A stretch of DNA of 64,000 nucleotides from Pseudoalteromonas xiamenensis. GTDB taxonomy: Bacteria > Pseudomonadota > Gammaproteobacteria > Enterobacterales > Alteromonadaceae. Of this stretch, positions 1-8,329 are shown one piece after another (the first letter of the stretch is position 1; every line of letters starts with the position of its first letter). A program made the position numbers and the translations under genes. Location: the NCBI RefSeq assembly GCF_030994125.1, contig NZ_CP099917.1:1922001-1986000 (forward strand). The letters are read 5' to 3'. The notes beneath the pieces are model-generated. The model worked only from the letters and a program-made list of their open reading frames with translations. It was not told the DNA's origin and did not search any database.

Positions 1-652
1 CTACCGCCATATTCTCAACAAAAGCCCAAGCGACACCAACTTGGTAGTCTTGGATGCTGCTACCTGAAATGCTGAGCACACTTCCTTCAGCAAAAAGACT
101 TAAGCCTGTAAACGGCATGCCCACTTCACCACGCAGGTAACCCATAGGGACGTAGCCTGAGAAATCCACGCGTTCTGTCGTCATATTGCCAGTTGCTTGA
201 TCTTCACCTTTTACCGTTATTTCACCGTCGAACTGTTTCACATTGACACCAAAATCAATCGAGACAAGATCGTTATCAAACAGCTCATAATATAAAATAA
301 TGTCGTTGTGTGTGAGGTCTGAAACGGTTGTCGCTGCCGTATTCGTACGGTATTCGGTGCCACCAAATTCAAACGTTTCTGATAACGTAGTTGAACCGGT
401 AATCTCAAGTTCTGTATGCTTTAACTTGATGTTTGGCACTAATGGGATCGGGTGTTCAAGCGCTGCGTAGTAGCTCGTGAACGTTTCATCCTCGAAATTA
501 AATTTTTGCAGGTTGCCTTTATTTGCGAAACTACCCTCGTTTGAAGTTTTCCATCCTTCACCGCCGACGTATAACCCTAATAAGGTATCTGCGTGAGCAA
601 CGGGTGCTAATCCCGCTGTCGCTAGAGCTAACGCTAAACAAAGTTTTTTCAT
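1..652 (-). CDS. Outer-membrane beta-barrel protein, TIGR04219-like (3' end cut off)
   Basis: The coding frame runs off the left edge, so the C-terminus is missing; about 217 residues are visible. It begins with a clear signal peptide (MKKLCLALALATAGLAPVAHA) and the rest alternates polar and aromatic beta-strand segments, as in small outer-membrane barrels of the TIGR04219 type. The ATG at 650-652 has an AAGGA ribosome site eight bases upstream, overlapping the end of the DUF2333 gene, so the two are probably cotranscribed. The family assignment is from memory of the N-terminal pattern and is moderate; an exported barrel is well supported. Confidence 0.7.
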   Translation of the reverse strand, partial: MKKLCLALALATAGLAPVAHADTLLGLYVGGEGWKTSNEGSFANKGNLQKFNFEDETFTSYYAALEHPIPLVPNIKLKHTELEITGSTTLSETFEFGGTEYRTNTAATTVSDLTHNDIILYYELFDNDLVSIDFGVNVKQFDGEITVKGEDQATGNMTTERVDFSGYVPMGYLRGEVGMPFTGLSLFAEGSVLSISGSSIQDYQVGVAWAFVENMAV

Positions 653-657
653 TCAAA

Positions 658-1644
658 TTATCCTTGCGCTAAGAGTTCACTTAGTTCGATTAATGCCGCA
701 TTGGCGCGTGAGATATAGTTTGCCATGACCAAGGAATGATTCGCAACTAAACCAAAACCACTGCCGTTCAAGATCATAGGACTCCAAACTGTATCTTGTG
801 TCGCTTCAAGTTCTCGTACAATTTGCAGCAAACTAATGCGTGCGTTCTTTTTATCTAAAACGTCACCAAAGTCATGCTCGACCGCTTTTAAGAAATGCAA
901 TAACGCCCAAGTTGCACCTCGAGCCTCGTAGAAAACATCATCAATTTGCCACCAAGATGTTTTAATTTCATGACGAAGAGGTGCATTGGTGGCTTGATGT
1001 GCTGCGCTGTCACCTGCAAGATCCGTATTTACTCGCTCTTGACCGACACTTGCACTCAAGCGTTGACTCAAACTACCAAGACGCTTTTCCGATTCTTTTA
1101 GCCAGCCACGGAGATTATCTGCCCGAGCGTAAAACTGACTATTCGCGTCTTGTTGATTGGCGATTTGTGCGCGATATTCGTATAGGTAATCGATGCCCTT
1201 ACGATATTCACCCTCAGCACTTGGCCACATCCAAGCTGTAGAGCTGATGTTAAATTGCGGTTGTGCTTTTTTCAAACTTGGGTGTTCCGTAGATTGAGAC
1301 TGAGAGCGGCTAAAATCTTTACGCATTGACAAAGCTAAGTCACGCACCATTTCCAGCGCACCGTATTCCCATGCGGGCATATTGTCCATCATGACACTGG
1401 GTGGAATCACATCATTTGATAGATAGCCCCCATTTTTGTCCAATAGCGTTTCAGCGACCTTTATCAAAGTAGTGGTTGTAGTATAACCAACAACCATTTT
1501 CTCATTGCGTGCCCTCGCATCCGCCTTTGCGGTTTCTACGACGTTAAAGCGCGCGGGTTCAATACTCCAATAAACTGCAATAAGGTAAAAAAGCAGTAAG
1601 ATAGCGCCAAATACCGCCGCTATTTTTCCTTTATGTTCAGCCAT
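658..1644 (-). CDS. DUF2333 family protein
   Basis: This 328-residue protein has one N-terminal membrane segment (about residues 8-28) followed by a soluble, mainly helical periplasmic region, matching the DUF2333 family of gammaproteobacteria. The function of the family is not established. The ATG has a strong AGGAG site five bases upstream. It sits 8 bp downstream of the copper chaperone gene and 5 bp upstream of the outer-membrane barrel gene, suggesting a three-gene envelope operon. No catalytic motif is visible. Confidence 0.8.
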   Translation of the reverse strand: MAEHKGKIAAVFGAILLLFYLIAVYWSIEPARFNVVETAKADARARNEKMVVGYTTTTTLIKVAETLLDKNGGYLSNDVIPPSVMMDNMPAWEYGALEMVRDLALSMRKDFSRSQSQSTEHPSLKKAQPQFNISSTAWMWPSAEGEYRKGIDYLYEYRAQIANQQDANSQFYARADNLRGWLKESEKRLGSLSQRLSASVGQERVNTDLAGDSAAHQATNAPLRHEIKTSWWQIDDVFYEARGATWALLHFLKAVEHDFGDVLDKKNARISLLQIVRELEATQDTVWSPMILNGSGFGLVANHSLVMANYISRANAALIELSELLAQG

Positions 1645-1652
1645 CGTATCTC

Positions 1653-2147
1653 CTAATGATGATGTTGATGAGAAGACTCTTGTTCCATTACGCTTTTCAC
1701 GTCCGCCATCGTAAAGACACGATCGCCATCAGCAAAATATAGCGTTAACTTCAGGCTATCGCCTTTTTTGATTGGTTTTGCTGGCTCAAATAACATGAGA
1801 TGGAAACCGCCTGGTTGAAACGCCAATGTGCTTTCTGGTGCGACTTCAACGGATTCCACTTGCTGCATTTTCATCATACCATCTGCATGAATGTGTTCAT
1901 GCATTTCAACTCGTCCTACACCCTCCACCGTCGCCTTGACTAACTTCGCGGCGTGATGATCTTGATTCGAAACCATAAAATAGGCCGAAGTAGAGGGTGT
2001 TCCCGGCAGCCATTCACGTACCCACGCGTGAGAAACCGATATAGCTTCTACCTTGTCAGTGTGATGTTCATGTTCGTGACCTTGATGCGCAAAAGATGTG
2101 CAAGTAAAAAAGCCCAACGAAATAAGGCTGAATAAACGCGTAAACAT
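1653..2147 (-). CDS. Periplasmic copper chaperone PCu(A)C
   Basis: This 164-residue secreted protein has a signal peptide (about residues 1-20) and the PCu(A)C metal site, here M82-H83, ten residues, M94, twenty-one residues, then H116-x-M118. That spacing is the family signature for Cu(I) binding. Family members deliver copper to the CuA or CuB centre of cytochrome oxidase. The mature N-terminus (HQGHEHEHH) and the C-terminus (HQHHH) are both histidine-rich, suggesting extra metal-binding tails. The start has an AGAGGA site. Delivery to a particular oxidase cannot be shown from this window. Confidence 0.9.
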   Translation of the reverse strand: MFTRLFSLISLGFFTCTSFAHQGHEHEHHTDKVEAISVSHAWVREWLPGTPSTSAYFMVSNQDHHAAKLVKATVEGVGRVEMHEHIHADGMMKMQQVESVEVAPESTLAFQPGGFHLMLFEPAKPIKKGDSLKLTLYFADGDRVFTMADVKSVMEQESSHQHHH

Positions 2148-2320
2148 GGCGATTCCTCTATAGATAAGATGAGGAATAACCTAGCATATTTTACGCACCT
2201 CGCGTACTGGTATCGGCTAAAGTTACAACGTTTTGTCGCGTTTACATCGCACATGTGCATCGCGATACGCATATGGTCTCTAAACGCCAACTTCGTTTTA
2301 CACCGCAGCCTTACAGTCCC

Positions 2321-2650
2321 TTAGGGTTGAGCTGTTTTTTTATCGGTTATAAGCCAATACACGAGTAAGATAAGTCCCAGCGGCAACAAAATAAACGCTG
2401 AATTAAAGAGTAGCGCTAAAAGCCCAGCAAACAAGGCCATCAAAACGGCGGCAAAAATACCTAAGCTAATCAGTGTAATAACAACAAATATGGCAATTAT
2501 AACGGCGATAGAACTTAATAACTCAAGTCCAACCCAATCGCAATCCGCAAGCCAATCTCCCATTGAAAACCATACAATAGGAGATTGCGTCAACGGCAAT
2601 GCCATAAATAACATCAATAAAAGTAAGGCTATAAATACCGTTTTCATCAT
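2321..2650 (-). CDS. Small membrane protein of the psp locus
   Basis: This 109-residue protein is almost entirely hydrophobic, with about three membrane segments: one near residues 4-22, a long central one near 45-75, and one near 82-102. The ATG follows an AAGGA site that overlaps the end of pspC, with the two genes 9 bp apart, so it is almost certainly translated from the psp transcript. It is not PspB, which is smaller and has a coiled-coil tail. Position suggests a role in the membrane-stress response with PspA and PspC, but this is inference. Confidence 0.65.
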   Translation of the reverse strand: MMKTVFIALLLLMLFMALPLTQSPIVWFSMGDWLADCDWVGLELLSSIAVIIAIFVVITLISLGIFAAVLMALFAGLLALLFNSAFILLPLGLILLVYWLITDKKTAQP

Positions 2651-2659
2651 TTTAAGTCC

Positions 2660-2878
2660 TTACGACTCAATGGTTTTAGTTGGTAAACAACATGCCGCTA
2701 AACCATACGCAATCACGATCAACACTGGGAATTTAAAGAAAACCAATAAAGTCAGTAGGCGTACAAGCCAAACCGGCATATCAAAACGCTCAGCAAATCC
2801 ACTACACACACCCGCTAACTTTTTGTTGCTTAGGTTACGCGTCATCCGTTGATATTTTTTTTGATAAAATTGAGACAT
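2660..2878 (-). CDS. pspC: PspC-domain envelope stress protein
   Basis: This 72-residue protein is essentially one PspC domain: an N-terminal segment with LSNKKLAGVCSGFAERFDM, then a hydrophobic stretch with paired membrane segments to the C-terminus. In the Psp system PspC senses inner-membrane damage and contacts PspA. It is shorter than E. coli PspC and lacks the long C-terminal cytoplasmic region. The start is set by GGAGG seven bases upstream. It lies about 48 bp downstream of pspA. Confidence 0.9.
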   Translation of the reverse strand: MSQFYQKKYQRMTRNLSNKKLAGVCSGFAERFDMPVWLVRLLTLLVFFKFPVLIVIAYGLAACCLPTKTIES

Positions 2879-2926
2879 GTCATGCCCTCCAATTCAGCCT
2901 ATTTTGTGCAAGTTCAGCGCGTGTAA

Positions 2927-3598
2927 TTACGCGCTCGCCTTTTTCTTAGAAACTTTTTCTTTTAATGCAGCGAGTTCTTGCTCCATTTTTTCGTCTTGTT
3001 CTAATTTCGCAAATTGTGCTTGTGTGGATTGCGCACCCAAGTCATAACTTTCGACTTCCGATTCCAAACGTTCCACCTTAGACACTAAAAATTCGAATTT
3101 TTCCATCGCGGCATGTGCTTGCTCAGTGCTTTGCACTTGTTTTGCTTTCAAACGGACGCTCGCCGTGTTTTCACGACGCTGCAACTGAGATTGTAACGTT
3201 TTCAATTGTTCTATCTTTGCTTGCAACGTACCCGCGTCTTCATTAAGTTTGGCAAGCGCTTCGTCGATACGTACGAGTTCTGATGTTTTGCTGTCCATCG
3301 TTTGAGTAATTTTTTGTTTCTCTAATAGTGCCGCTTTCGCTAAATCGTCACGGCCCTTCGTTAACGCATGTTCAGCCTTGTCTTGCCACTGTCCGATTTG
3401 TTTTTCGCTTTGCTCACGATGTCTTAAAATTGCTTTTTGCTCACAGATCAAACCTGCCGCCGTAGCACGACACTCAGCAAGGCATTCTTGCAATTCGTTA
3501 AGCGTGACACTCGCCATTTTTTTGGGGTCTTCCGCTTTGTCTAAAAGTGCATTTAGTTCTGCTTTAATGACATTTTCGATTCGTTCGATTAGCGCCAT
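2927..3598 (-). CDS. pspA: PspA/IM30 phage shock protein A
   Basis: The 223-residue product is nearly all coiled coil and starts MALIERIENVIKAELN, typical of PspA/IM30 proteins that form oligomers on the inner face of the membrane and limit proton leakage. A longer reading frame adds seven residues, but the ATG at 3596-3598 has a good GAGGAAAA ribosome site and matches the family N-terminus. It is first in a pspA-pspC-membrane protein operon. A sigma54-type promoter lies about 40 bp upstream. No pspB or pspF is seen next to it. Confidence 0.92.
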   Translation of the reverse strand: MALIERIENVIKAELNALLDKAEDPKKMASVTLNELQECLAECRATAAGLICEQKAILRHREQSEKQIGQWQDKAEHALTKGRDDLAKAALLEKQKITQTMDSKTSELVRIDEALAKLNEDAGTLQAKIEQLKTLQSQLQRRENTASVRLKAKQVQSTEQAHAAMEKFEFLVSKVERLESEVESYDLGAQSTQAQFAKLEQDEKMEQELAALKEKVSKKKASA

Positions 3599-3639
3599 GG
3601 TATTTTCCTCAGATTTCAACTTATTGTTACTAAAGCTAT

Positions 3640-3656
3640 TCCAAGCTCTGTGCCAA
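3640..3656 (-). promoter_or_regulatory. Sigma54-type promoter of the psp operon
   Basis: Read on the minus strand the site is TTGGCAC, five bases, TTGGA. The -24 element is intact and the spacing to the -12 element is that of sigma54 promoters; the -12 half is imperfect (TTGGA rather than TTGCA). It ends about 41 bp before the pspA start. The E. coli pspA promoter is also sigma54-dependent with a near-identical -24 box, activated by PspF. No pspF lies next to this operon. Confidence 0.7.
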
Positions 3657-3845
3657 CTTAGTTAAAAACTTAAAAATCAATAGATTAGAGAAATTCACAT
3701 CACTAAAACCAAACTCAGCATGATTCAAAACTGGTCAATTTGACTATTTTTTAGTGAGTTTTTAAAAGAGTACACGAAGGCAGAGATAAGCCGTGTGTTG
3801 GCCCAATTTAGGGCGAGACAGAATCTAAACAACATTGTAACGACA

Positions 3846-3884
3846 ATAAAAAAGCCACGTTTTGTTTTCGACAAAACGTGGCTT
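3846..3884 (-). terminator. Rho-independent terminator of dusA
   Basis: A 13-bp perfect stem (3852-3864 with 3872-3884, 7-base loop) is followed on the minus strand by a run of T. It lies just past the dusA stop codon and separates dusA from the psp operon. Confidence 0.85.
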
Positions 3885-3905
3885 CCGCGATCTTTGAAAA
3901 TTAAT

Positions 3906-4898
3906 TTATTCTGGTACGAGGGCGAGAGCAGCTTCTAACACACTAAGATCGGCCGTTTTCTTATGCCCGTTTTCTGACAAATGGCGTCTGAATAAACGTG
4001 CACCTTGCTGGTTTTGGAAAATGCCTAACATATGGCGCGCAATATGCCAGAAGTTGGAGCCCTGCGTCATTTGCGTTTCGATGTAGTCGTACATACTGCG
4101 AACGACTTCATGCTTCGTCATTGTAAACGGCGCCTCTCCGTAAATCAGTTCATCCACCTGGCTTAGCATAAACGGGTTTGCGTACGCTTCGCGGCCTACC
4201 ATCACACCGTCGACAAATTGCAAGTGATGTTGGCATTCTTCGATGGTTTTAATGCCACCATTAATGCTTACGTGTAGTTGTGGGTAATCTTTTTTCAGCT
4301 GATAAACACGTGGGTAATCGAGTGGTGGAATTTCACGGTTCTCTTTTGGACTTAGGCCTTTTAGCCACGCTTTACGTGCATGGATAATGACATCATCACA
4401 GCCAACATCATGACAATCTTCAATCAACTGAGTTAGAAACTCATACGAATCTTGTTCATCAATGCCTATCCGTGTTTTAACCGTTACAGGAATTGATACT
4501 TCCGCCTGCATCGCCGCCACACATTCAGCCACTAATTTCGGTTCAGCCATTAAACAAGCGCCAAAACGACCATTCTGAACACGATCGGATGGACAACCTA
4601 CGTTTAAATTAATTTCACTGTAACCATGCTCTGCAGCTCGTTTCGCACATTCCGCCAACGCTTTTGGATCTGAACCACCAAGTTGCAATGCCACGGGCAT
4701 TTCATGTTCACCAAAACTGAGGTAATCGCCTTTACCGAAAATAATTGCCCCTGTCGTAACCATCTCGGTATACAGCACAGCGTGTTTTGTCAGCTTACGG
4801 TGAAAAGTACGGCAATGACGGTCCGTCCAATCGAGCATGGGGGCCACGGAAAAACGACGGAAGTCACTCGTTGTGTTTTTTGGGGATAAGTCAGTCAT
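3906..4898 (-). CDS. dusA: tRNA-dihydrouridine(20/20a) synthase DusA
   Basis: This 330-residue FMN-dependent enzyme reduces uridine 20/20a in the tRNA D-loop. Visible family marks are [14 protein letters not shown] near the N-terminus, the [19 protein letters not shown] region carrying the conserved catalytic cysteine (C115), HARKAW, and NGGI with [10 protein letters not shown] in the FMN phosphate site. The length equals the usual DusA length. The ribosome site is weak. It is a single gene with its own terminator. Confidence 0.95.
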   Translation of the reverse strand: MTDLSPKNTTSDFRRFSVAPMLDWTDRHCRTFHRKLTKHAVLYTEMVTTGAIIFGKGDYLSFGEHEMPVALQLGGSDPKALAECAKRAAEHGYSEINLNVGCPSDRVQNGRFGACLMAEPKLVAECVAAMQAEVSIPVTVKTRIGIDEQDSYEFLTQLIEDCHDVGCDDVIIHARKAWLKGLSPKENREIPPLDYPRVYQLKKDYPQLHVSINGGIKTIEECQHHLQFVDGVMVGREAYANPFMLSQVDELIYGEAPFTMTKHEVVRSMYDYIETQMTQGSNFWHIARHMLGIFQNQQGARLFRRHLSENGHKKTADLSVLEAALALVPE

Positions 4899-5283
4899 GA
4901 AAAATCGCTCATACGGCTAATCGGCGTCGCTCTGCTCAGGAAAATGAGCATGCAAGACAAGTACAATCTCAATGCACCATTATACATTAATCCAATTAAA
5001 GCATCACCCCAACAACGTCATCTCAACTAAACTTTGGGAAAAGGAATTTTATACAGTAAAGGCTTGATTCTGTTATTAACGACCTTCCACAATTGAAAAA
5101 AACTAAACCAGCAAAATAATTAAAATACAATAAGTTAAATAACCAATTGGCGTGTATTTAGACACAATACGCAGCTGAAGAAACAATTTGAGCTGTCAAA
5201 CTGAATAAGTTTCATTGCATTTTTATTACAACCCAAGGATATCTAACTACACTTGTTTTCACACAAATCAGCAAGGATGAAAA
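4899..5283. other. Intergenic region, divergent promoters expected
   Basis: This AT-rich stretch of about 385 bp separates divergent dusA and the secreted-protein gene at 5284. It must hold promoters for both, but I cannot pick a convincing -35/-10 pair. There is no hairpin with a T-run, no tRNA and no credible reading frame. Confidence 0.5.
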
Positions 5284-5730
5284 ATGAAAGGACTCGCAGT
5301 GGCACTTGCCACTACATGTATTGCATTTTCAAGTGTCGCCTCAGAATTAGAATCTCAATCGATCTATATTGATAAGGCGGTATTCAAACAATCAGGACTC
5401 AAAAAACGTCTTCCACATCTTTTTGTGCTAAATCATGAAGGAGCACCTATCTATTATCAAATCGGCGGTTCTAGCGATGCCTTGAATGAACTTATCCAAT
5501 CAGGTGAGCATTCAGAAGATGCTAGTTATACCCAGTCTTCATGGCAAAAACTAAAACGTTTGCCAGGAATGGCAGGTTTGTTGGAGCAATCAGGTAAGGA
5601 GCAGAAAATAGTTTTACTTTCTGCTTCACCTGACTGGTTTGACTGTACGGCCTGCACAATGCAAAAGGAGTCGATGCAAGACTACGTCTTAGACAGTCAC
5701 TCCAAATTACTCAACGTATATATTAAATAA
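5284..5730 (+). CDS. Secreted protein of unknown function, CxxC near C-terminus
   Basis: I do not recognise this 148-residue protein. It has a signal peptide (MKGLAVALATTCIAFSSVAS) and a mature part with a predicted strand-turn segment LPHLFVLNHEGAPIYYQIGG and a CTAC motif near residues 120-123. The LFVLN-EG pattern recalls thioredoxin-fold proteins, but the CxxC lies after it rather than before, so I do not assign that fold. The start has an AAGGA site. A 43-codon gene for another secreted peptide begins 11 bp downstream, so they look cotranscribed. Confidence 0.7.
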   Translation: MKGLAVALATTCIAFSSVASELESQSIYIDKAVFKQSGLKKRLPHLFVLNHEGAPIYYQIGGSSDALNELIQSGEHSEDASYTQSSWQKLKRLPGMAGLLEQSGKEQKIVLLSASPDWFDCTACTMQKESMQDYVLDSHSKLLNVYIK

Positions 5731-5741
5731 GGAATATTGAT

Positions 5742-5873
5742 ATGATTAAAGCAATGAGCACGGTTGCACTACTTGCCTTTTCAAGTGCCACGCTGGCTTC
5801 AACAGGAGAAATGTTTACTGACTGGGCTATTTGTTTTGGCTGGGGCGGATTTGGGCTTTGTTTGGTGTTTTAA
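5742..5873 (+). CDS. 43-residue secreted hydrophobic peptide
   Basis: This short gene starts at ATG 5742 behind a good AAGGA site (seven-base spacing), 11 bp after the stop of the secreted protein upstream. It encodes a signal-peptide-like N-terminus (MIKAMSTVALLAFSSATLAS) and a mature part of about 24 residues rich in Gly, Phe and Trp, with two cysteines bracketing FGWGGFGL. The upstream protein has a similar signal peptide. I do not recognise the peptide; it could be a bacteriocin-like or signalling peptide, or a small membrane peptide. The gene is well supported; the role is unknown. Confidence 0.6.
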   Translation: MIKAMSTVALLAFSSATLASTGEMFTDWAICFGWGGFGLCLVF

Positions 5874-6171
5874 CGTCTTACTAAACTCGATGGCAGAATA
5901 GCGATGAGGTTATATTTGCGCGTTAGGGGCGTAATCGAAAGCACATCGTCTATCTTGCTAATCACGTTAAAAATGCGAGCAAGCCAATCTGTGTGTTGAT
6001 AGGTGATTTAGCGTTGAATTGGTTAATGAAGGCTGGCTAGGAAACCCAATTAAGTGGCCATTAATTGCATACGTCTTGACGGTTGAAACGACAGAAACTG
6101 CTAGATTCGTTTTCTTCACCACAGAAACAGGTAAAGCATTGGAGGGTGTGCGCACACCCTCCTAACGGATA
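5874..6171. other. Intergenic stretch with broken reading frame
   Basis: No intact gene fits here. On the plus strand a frame without a start codon runs from about 6010 to 6165 and reads like protein (for example ELVNEGWLGNPIKWPLIAY and VFFTTETGKALEGV), ending at a TAA at 6163-6165. A different frame just upstream, from about 5940 to 6040, also reads open (KHIVYLANHVKNASKPICV). This could be a decayed gene with a frameshift, or chance. It ends in a perfect palindrome just outside galE. Confidence 0.3.
6141..6162. repeat. 22-bp perfect palindrome after galE
   Basis: The 22 bases are an exact inverted repeat and can form a GC-rich hairpin 9 bp past the galE stop. There is no T-run on the minus strand, so a classical terminator is not proven; it may still stabilise or end the galE transcript. 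Confidence 0.5.
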
Positions 6172-7188
6172 TTAAGCTCGATAACCATTTGGGTTATTAC
6201 TTTGCCAACGCCACGTATCCATCATCATGTCATCAATACCCCGCTCAGCTTTCCAACCCAGTTCATTAAGAGCTTTTTCTGGTGCGGCGTACGTTGCAGC
6301 GATATCACCAGCACGACGAGGTTTGACCTCATATGGAATTGCTTTCCCAGCTGCTTTTTCGAATGCCTTTACCATGTCTAATACGGAATATCCGTTCCCT
6401 GTACCAAGATTGTAGATATGTACACCCGAAACGTTTTCAATTTTGTGCATTGCTTTTAGATGTCCAATCGCAAGGTCAACGACATGAATATAATCACGAA
6501 CCCCCGTTCCGTCAGGCGTATCATAATCATCGCCAAATACACCAAGTTGCGACAACTTTCCAACTGCTACTTGCGCAATATACGGCAATAAATTATTTGG
6601 TATTCCGTTAGGATCTTCACCAATCAAGCCACTTTCGTGCGCACCAACCGGATTGAAGTAGCGTAAAATCGCAAACGACCAACGCGTATCCGATTTCGCC
6701 ACATCCTGCAGCATCATTTCCACCATGAGTTTCGATGTGCCATAAGGATTGGTGGTGCCGCCAACAGGGAAATGTTCACGAATAGGCAGTGATGTAGGAT
6801 CGCCGTACACGGTTGCTGAAGAACTAAAGACCAGTTTGAACACCCCCGCATCACGCATCGCATCAAGCAATGACAATGTGCCTTGTACATTTGTTTGATA
6901 GTACTCAATCGGCTTTCGCACTGACTCGCCGACTGCTTTTAATCCAGCAAAATGAATTACTTGCTCAATAGCGTGTTGCGCAAACACGGTGTCCAAAAAG
7001 GGTTTATCCAAAATATCCCCTTCATAAAACGTTACCGTCTTTCCTGTCAGTTGGCTTACACGCTCAAGTGACACTGAAGATGCGTTGCTTAAGTTATCGA
7101 CGACAATAACGTCTTGCCCTGCATTCAGTAATTCTAAAACAGTGTGTGAACCGATGTACCCAGCTCCGCCTGTCACTAATATGGCCAT
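6172..7188 (-). CDS. galE: UDP-glucose 4-epimerase GalE
   Basis: GalE interconverts UDP-glucose and UDP-galactose with bound NAD, feeding the Leloir pathway and surface polysaccharide synthesis. The N-terminal Rossmann motif [11 protein letters not shown], the catalytic serine in FSSSATVYG, and the YGTSK tyrosine/lysine pair are present. The frame is open further upstream, but the ATG at 7186-7188 has a GAGG site and gives 338 residues, the usual GalE length. No other sugar gene is adjacent, so it appears monocistronic. Confidence 0.95.
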   Translation of the reverse strand: MAILVTGGAGYIGSHTVLELLNAGQDVIVVDNLSNASSVSLERVSQLTGKTVTFYEGDILDKPFLDTVFAQHAIEQVIHFAGLKAVGESVRKPIEYYQTNVQGTLSLLDAMRDAGVFKLVFSSSATVYGDPTSLPIREHFPVGGTTNPYGTSKLMVEMMLQDVAKSDTRWSFAILRYFNPVGAHESGLIGEDPNGIPNNLLPYIAQVAVGKLSQLGVFGDDYDTPDGTGVRDYIHVVDLAIGHLKAMHKIENVSGVHIYNLGTGNGYSVLDMVKAFEKAAGKAIPYEVKPRRAGDIAATYAAPEKALNELGWKAERGIDDMMMDTWRWQSNNPNGYRA

Positions 7189-7335
7189 CAATTGCCTCAG
7201 TCTAAATTCCAATAAATTAGCGCTATTTAACCACAATCGAAGGTAATATTGGAGTTTGCCTACCGAAAATTTATGTGGGCAACTGCCTAAAACCCTTTGA
7301 GGCTAGCTCAACAATATTGACGTTCCGTTGGCGCT

Positions 7336-8190
7336 TTATTGCTCGTTTGAGCGCTGTTCACACACAAACGCCAGTGTTTCGTTAAGATAATTCATTCTAC
7401 TGATCTGACCGCAATATTCTGCAAAATCGTACCAAGGTTGAATTTCTGTTGGGTTACTAATATTGCGACGAAAAACCTTCGCACCTATGGCATAGGCGAT
7501 ATGATTCTCATCCACCCACGTGTAGTCCTGTACTTGTTCCGGCAAAACAAAGCGGCGATGTACTTGTTTGTTTTCGTCATCAAGCGTTGTAAACCATTGC
7601 TGGGAATCCGCATTAACCGTGAAAGAAAATGTGCGTGCTGCTGCGTTGTACGAAAGGCTTCGGCCTATATCATCGGCCATTTTTTGTCGGTGCGTTGATG
7701 CTCTGTCGCTGTAATAAAGATAATGAGGCTCACCGAGCATAAACAAAATCATATCGTCTTGTGCACCCCATGCGTGATAACCCACAGGTTTTAAATCATC
7801 ATATAGTCGCTTCGGTTTTTTAGACGTGTCGAACGGGTAAAACCAAAGACGTTGTGTGCCATCGGATTCAACAACAACCGACGAAAGTCCTGCATCATAA
7901 GGGTACAATGTAGGGGAAAACTCACTTACCGACGAGTTCGTTAGATTACGGGTTTGTTGAGACTGGAAATCATAGAAAAATAGGTCCGTTTGCATATTTT
8001 TTCCAAGTCCCGCTTCACCTGTAAAATACACACCATTCGCAGCGATAAGCGGTTGGTTATGGTAACCAATGTCGCTTGTAATGGCCGTTACTTGCAGTAC
8101 GTTATCTTTCGCTTTCGCTAGAAAAATTTGACTCGCATTAACACTAAAAGGCAGCAACAACGCCATTATGCAGCAGGTTAGGTAGTTCAT
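7336..8190 (-). CDS. Secreted TolB-like beta-propeller protein
   Basis: The 284-residue product has a signal peptide (about residues 1-19) followed by blade-like repeats such as DLFFYDFQSQQTRNLTNSS, SEFSPTLYP and TQRLWFYPFD, typical of WD40-like/PD40 propellers related to TolB. There is no TolB N-terminal domain and no tol-pal neighbours, so it is not TolB itself. It is probably a periplasmic or exported binding protein; ligand unknown. It is followed by galE in the same direction with about 150 bp between the coding regions. Confidence 0.65.
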   Translation of the reverse strand: MNYLTCCIMALLLPFSVNASQIFLAKAKDNVLQVTAITSDIGYHNQPLIAANGVYFTGEAGLGKNMQTDLFFYDFQSQQTRNLTNSSVSEFSPTLYPYDAGLSSVVVESDGTQRLWFYPFDTSKKPKRLYDDLKPVGYHAWGAQDDMILFMLGEPHYLYYSDRASTHRQKMADDIGRSLSYNAAARTFSFTVNADSQQWFTTLDDENKQVHRRFVLPEQVQDYTWVDENHIAYAIGAKVFRRNISNPTEIQPWYDFAEYCGQISRMNYLNETLAFVCEQRSNEQ

Positions 8191-8329
8191 ATATCCATCT
8201 CACTTGTCCATTTTTTCCATCATAACGGCTTGGGTGACAAATCACAAAACTTAGGATATGTTGATGTGCGACGTCATCCAAAAGGCTGGCAATTTGCCCT
8301 GCTTTAAACTTACACGTTCCGAGGAAATT

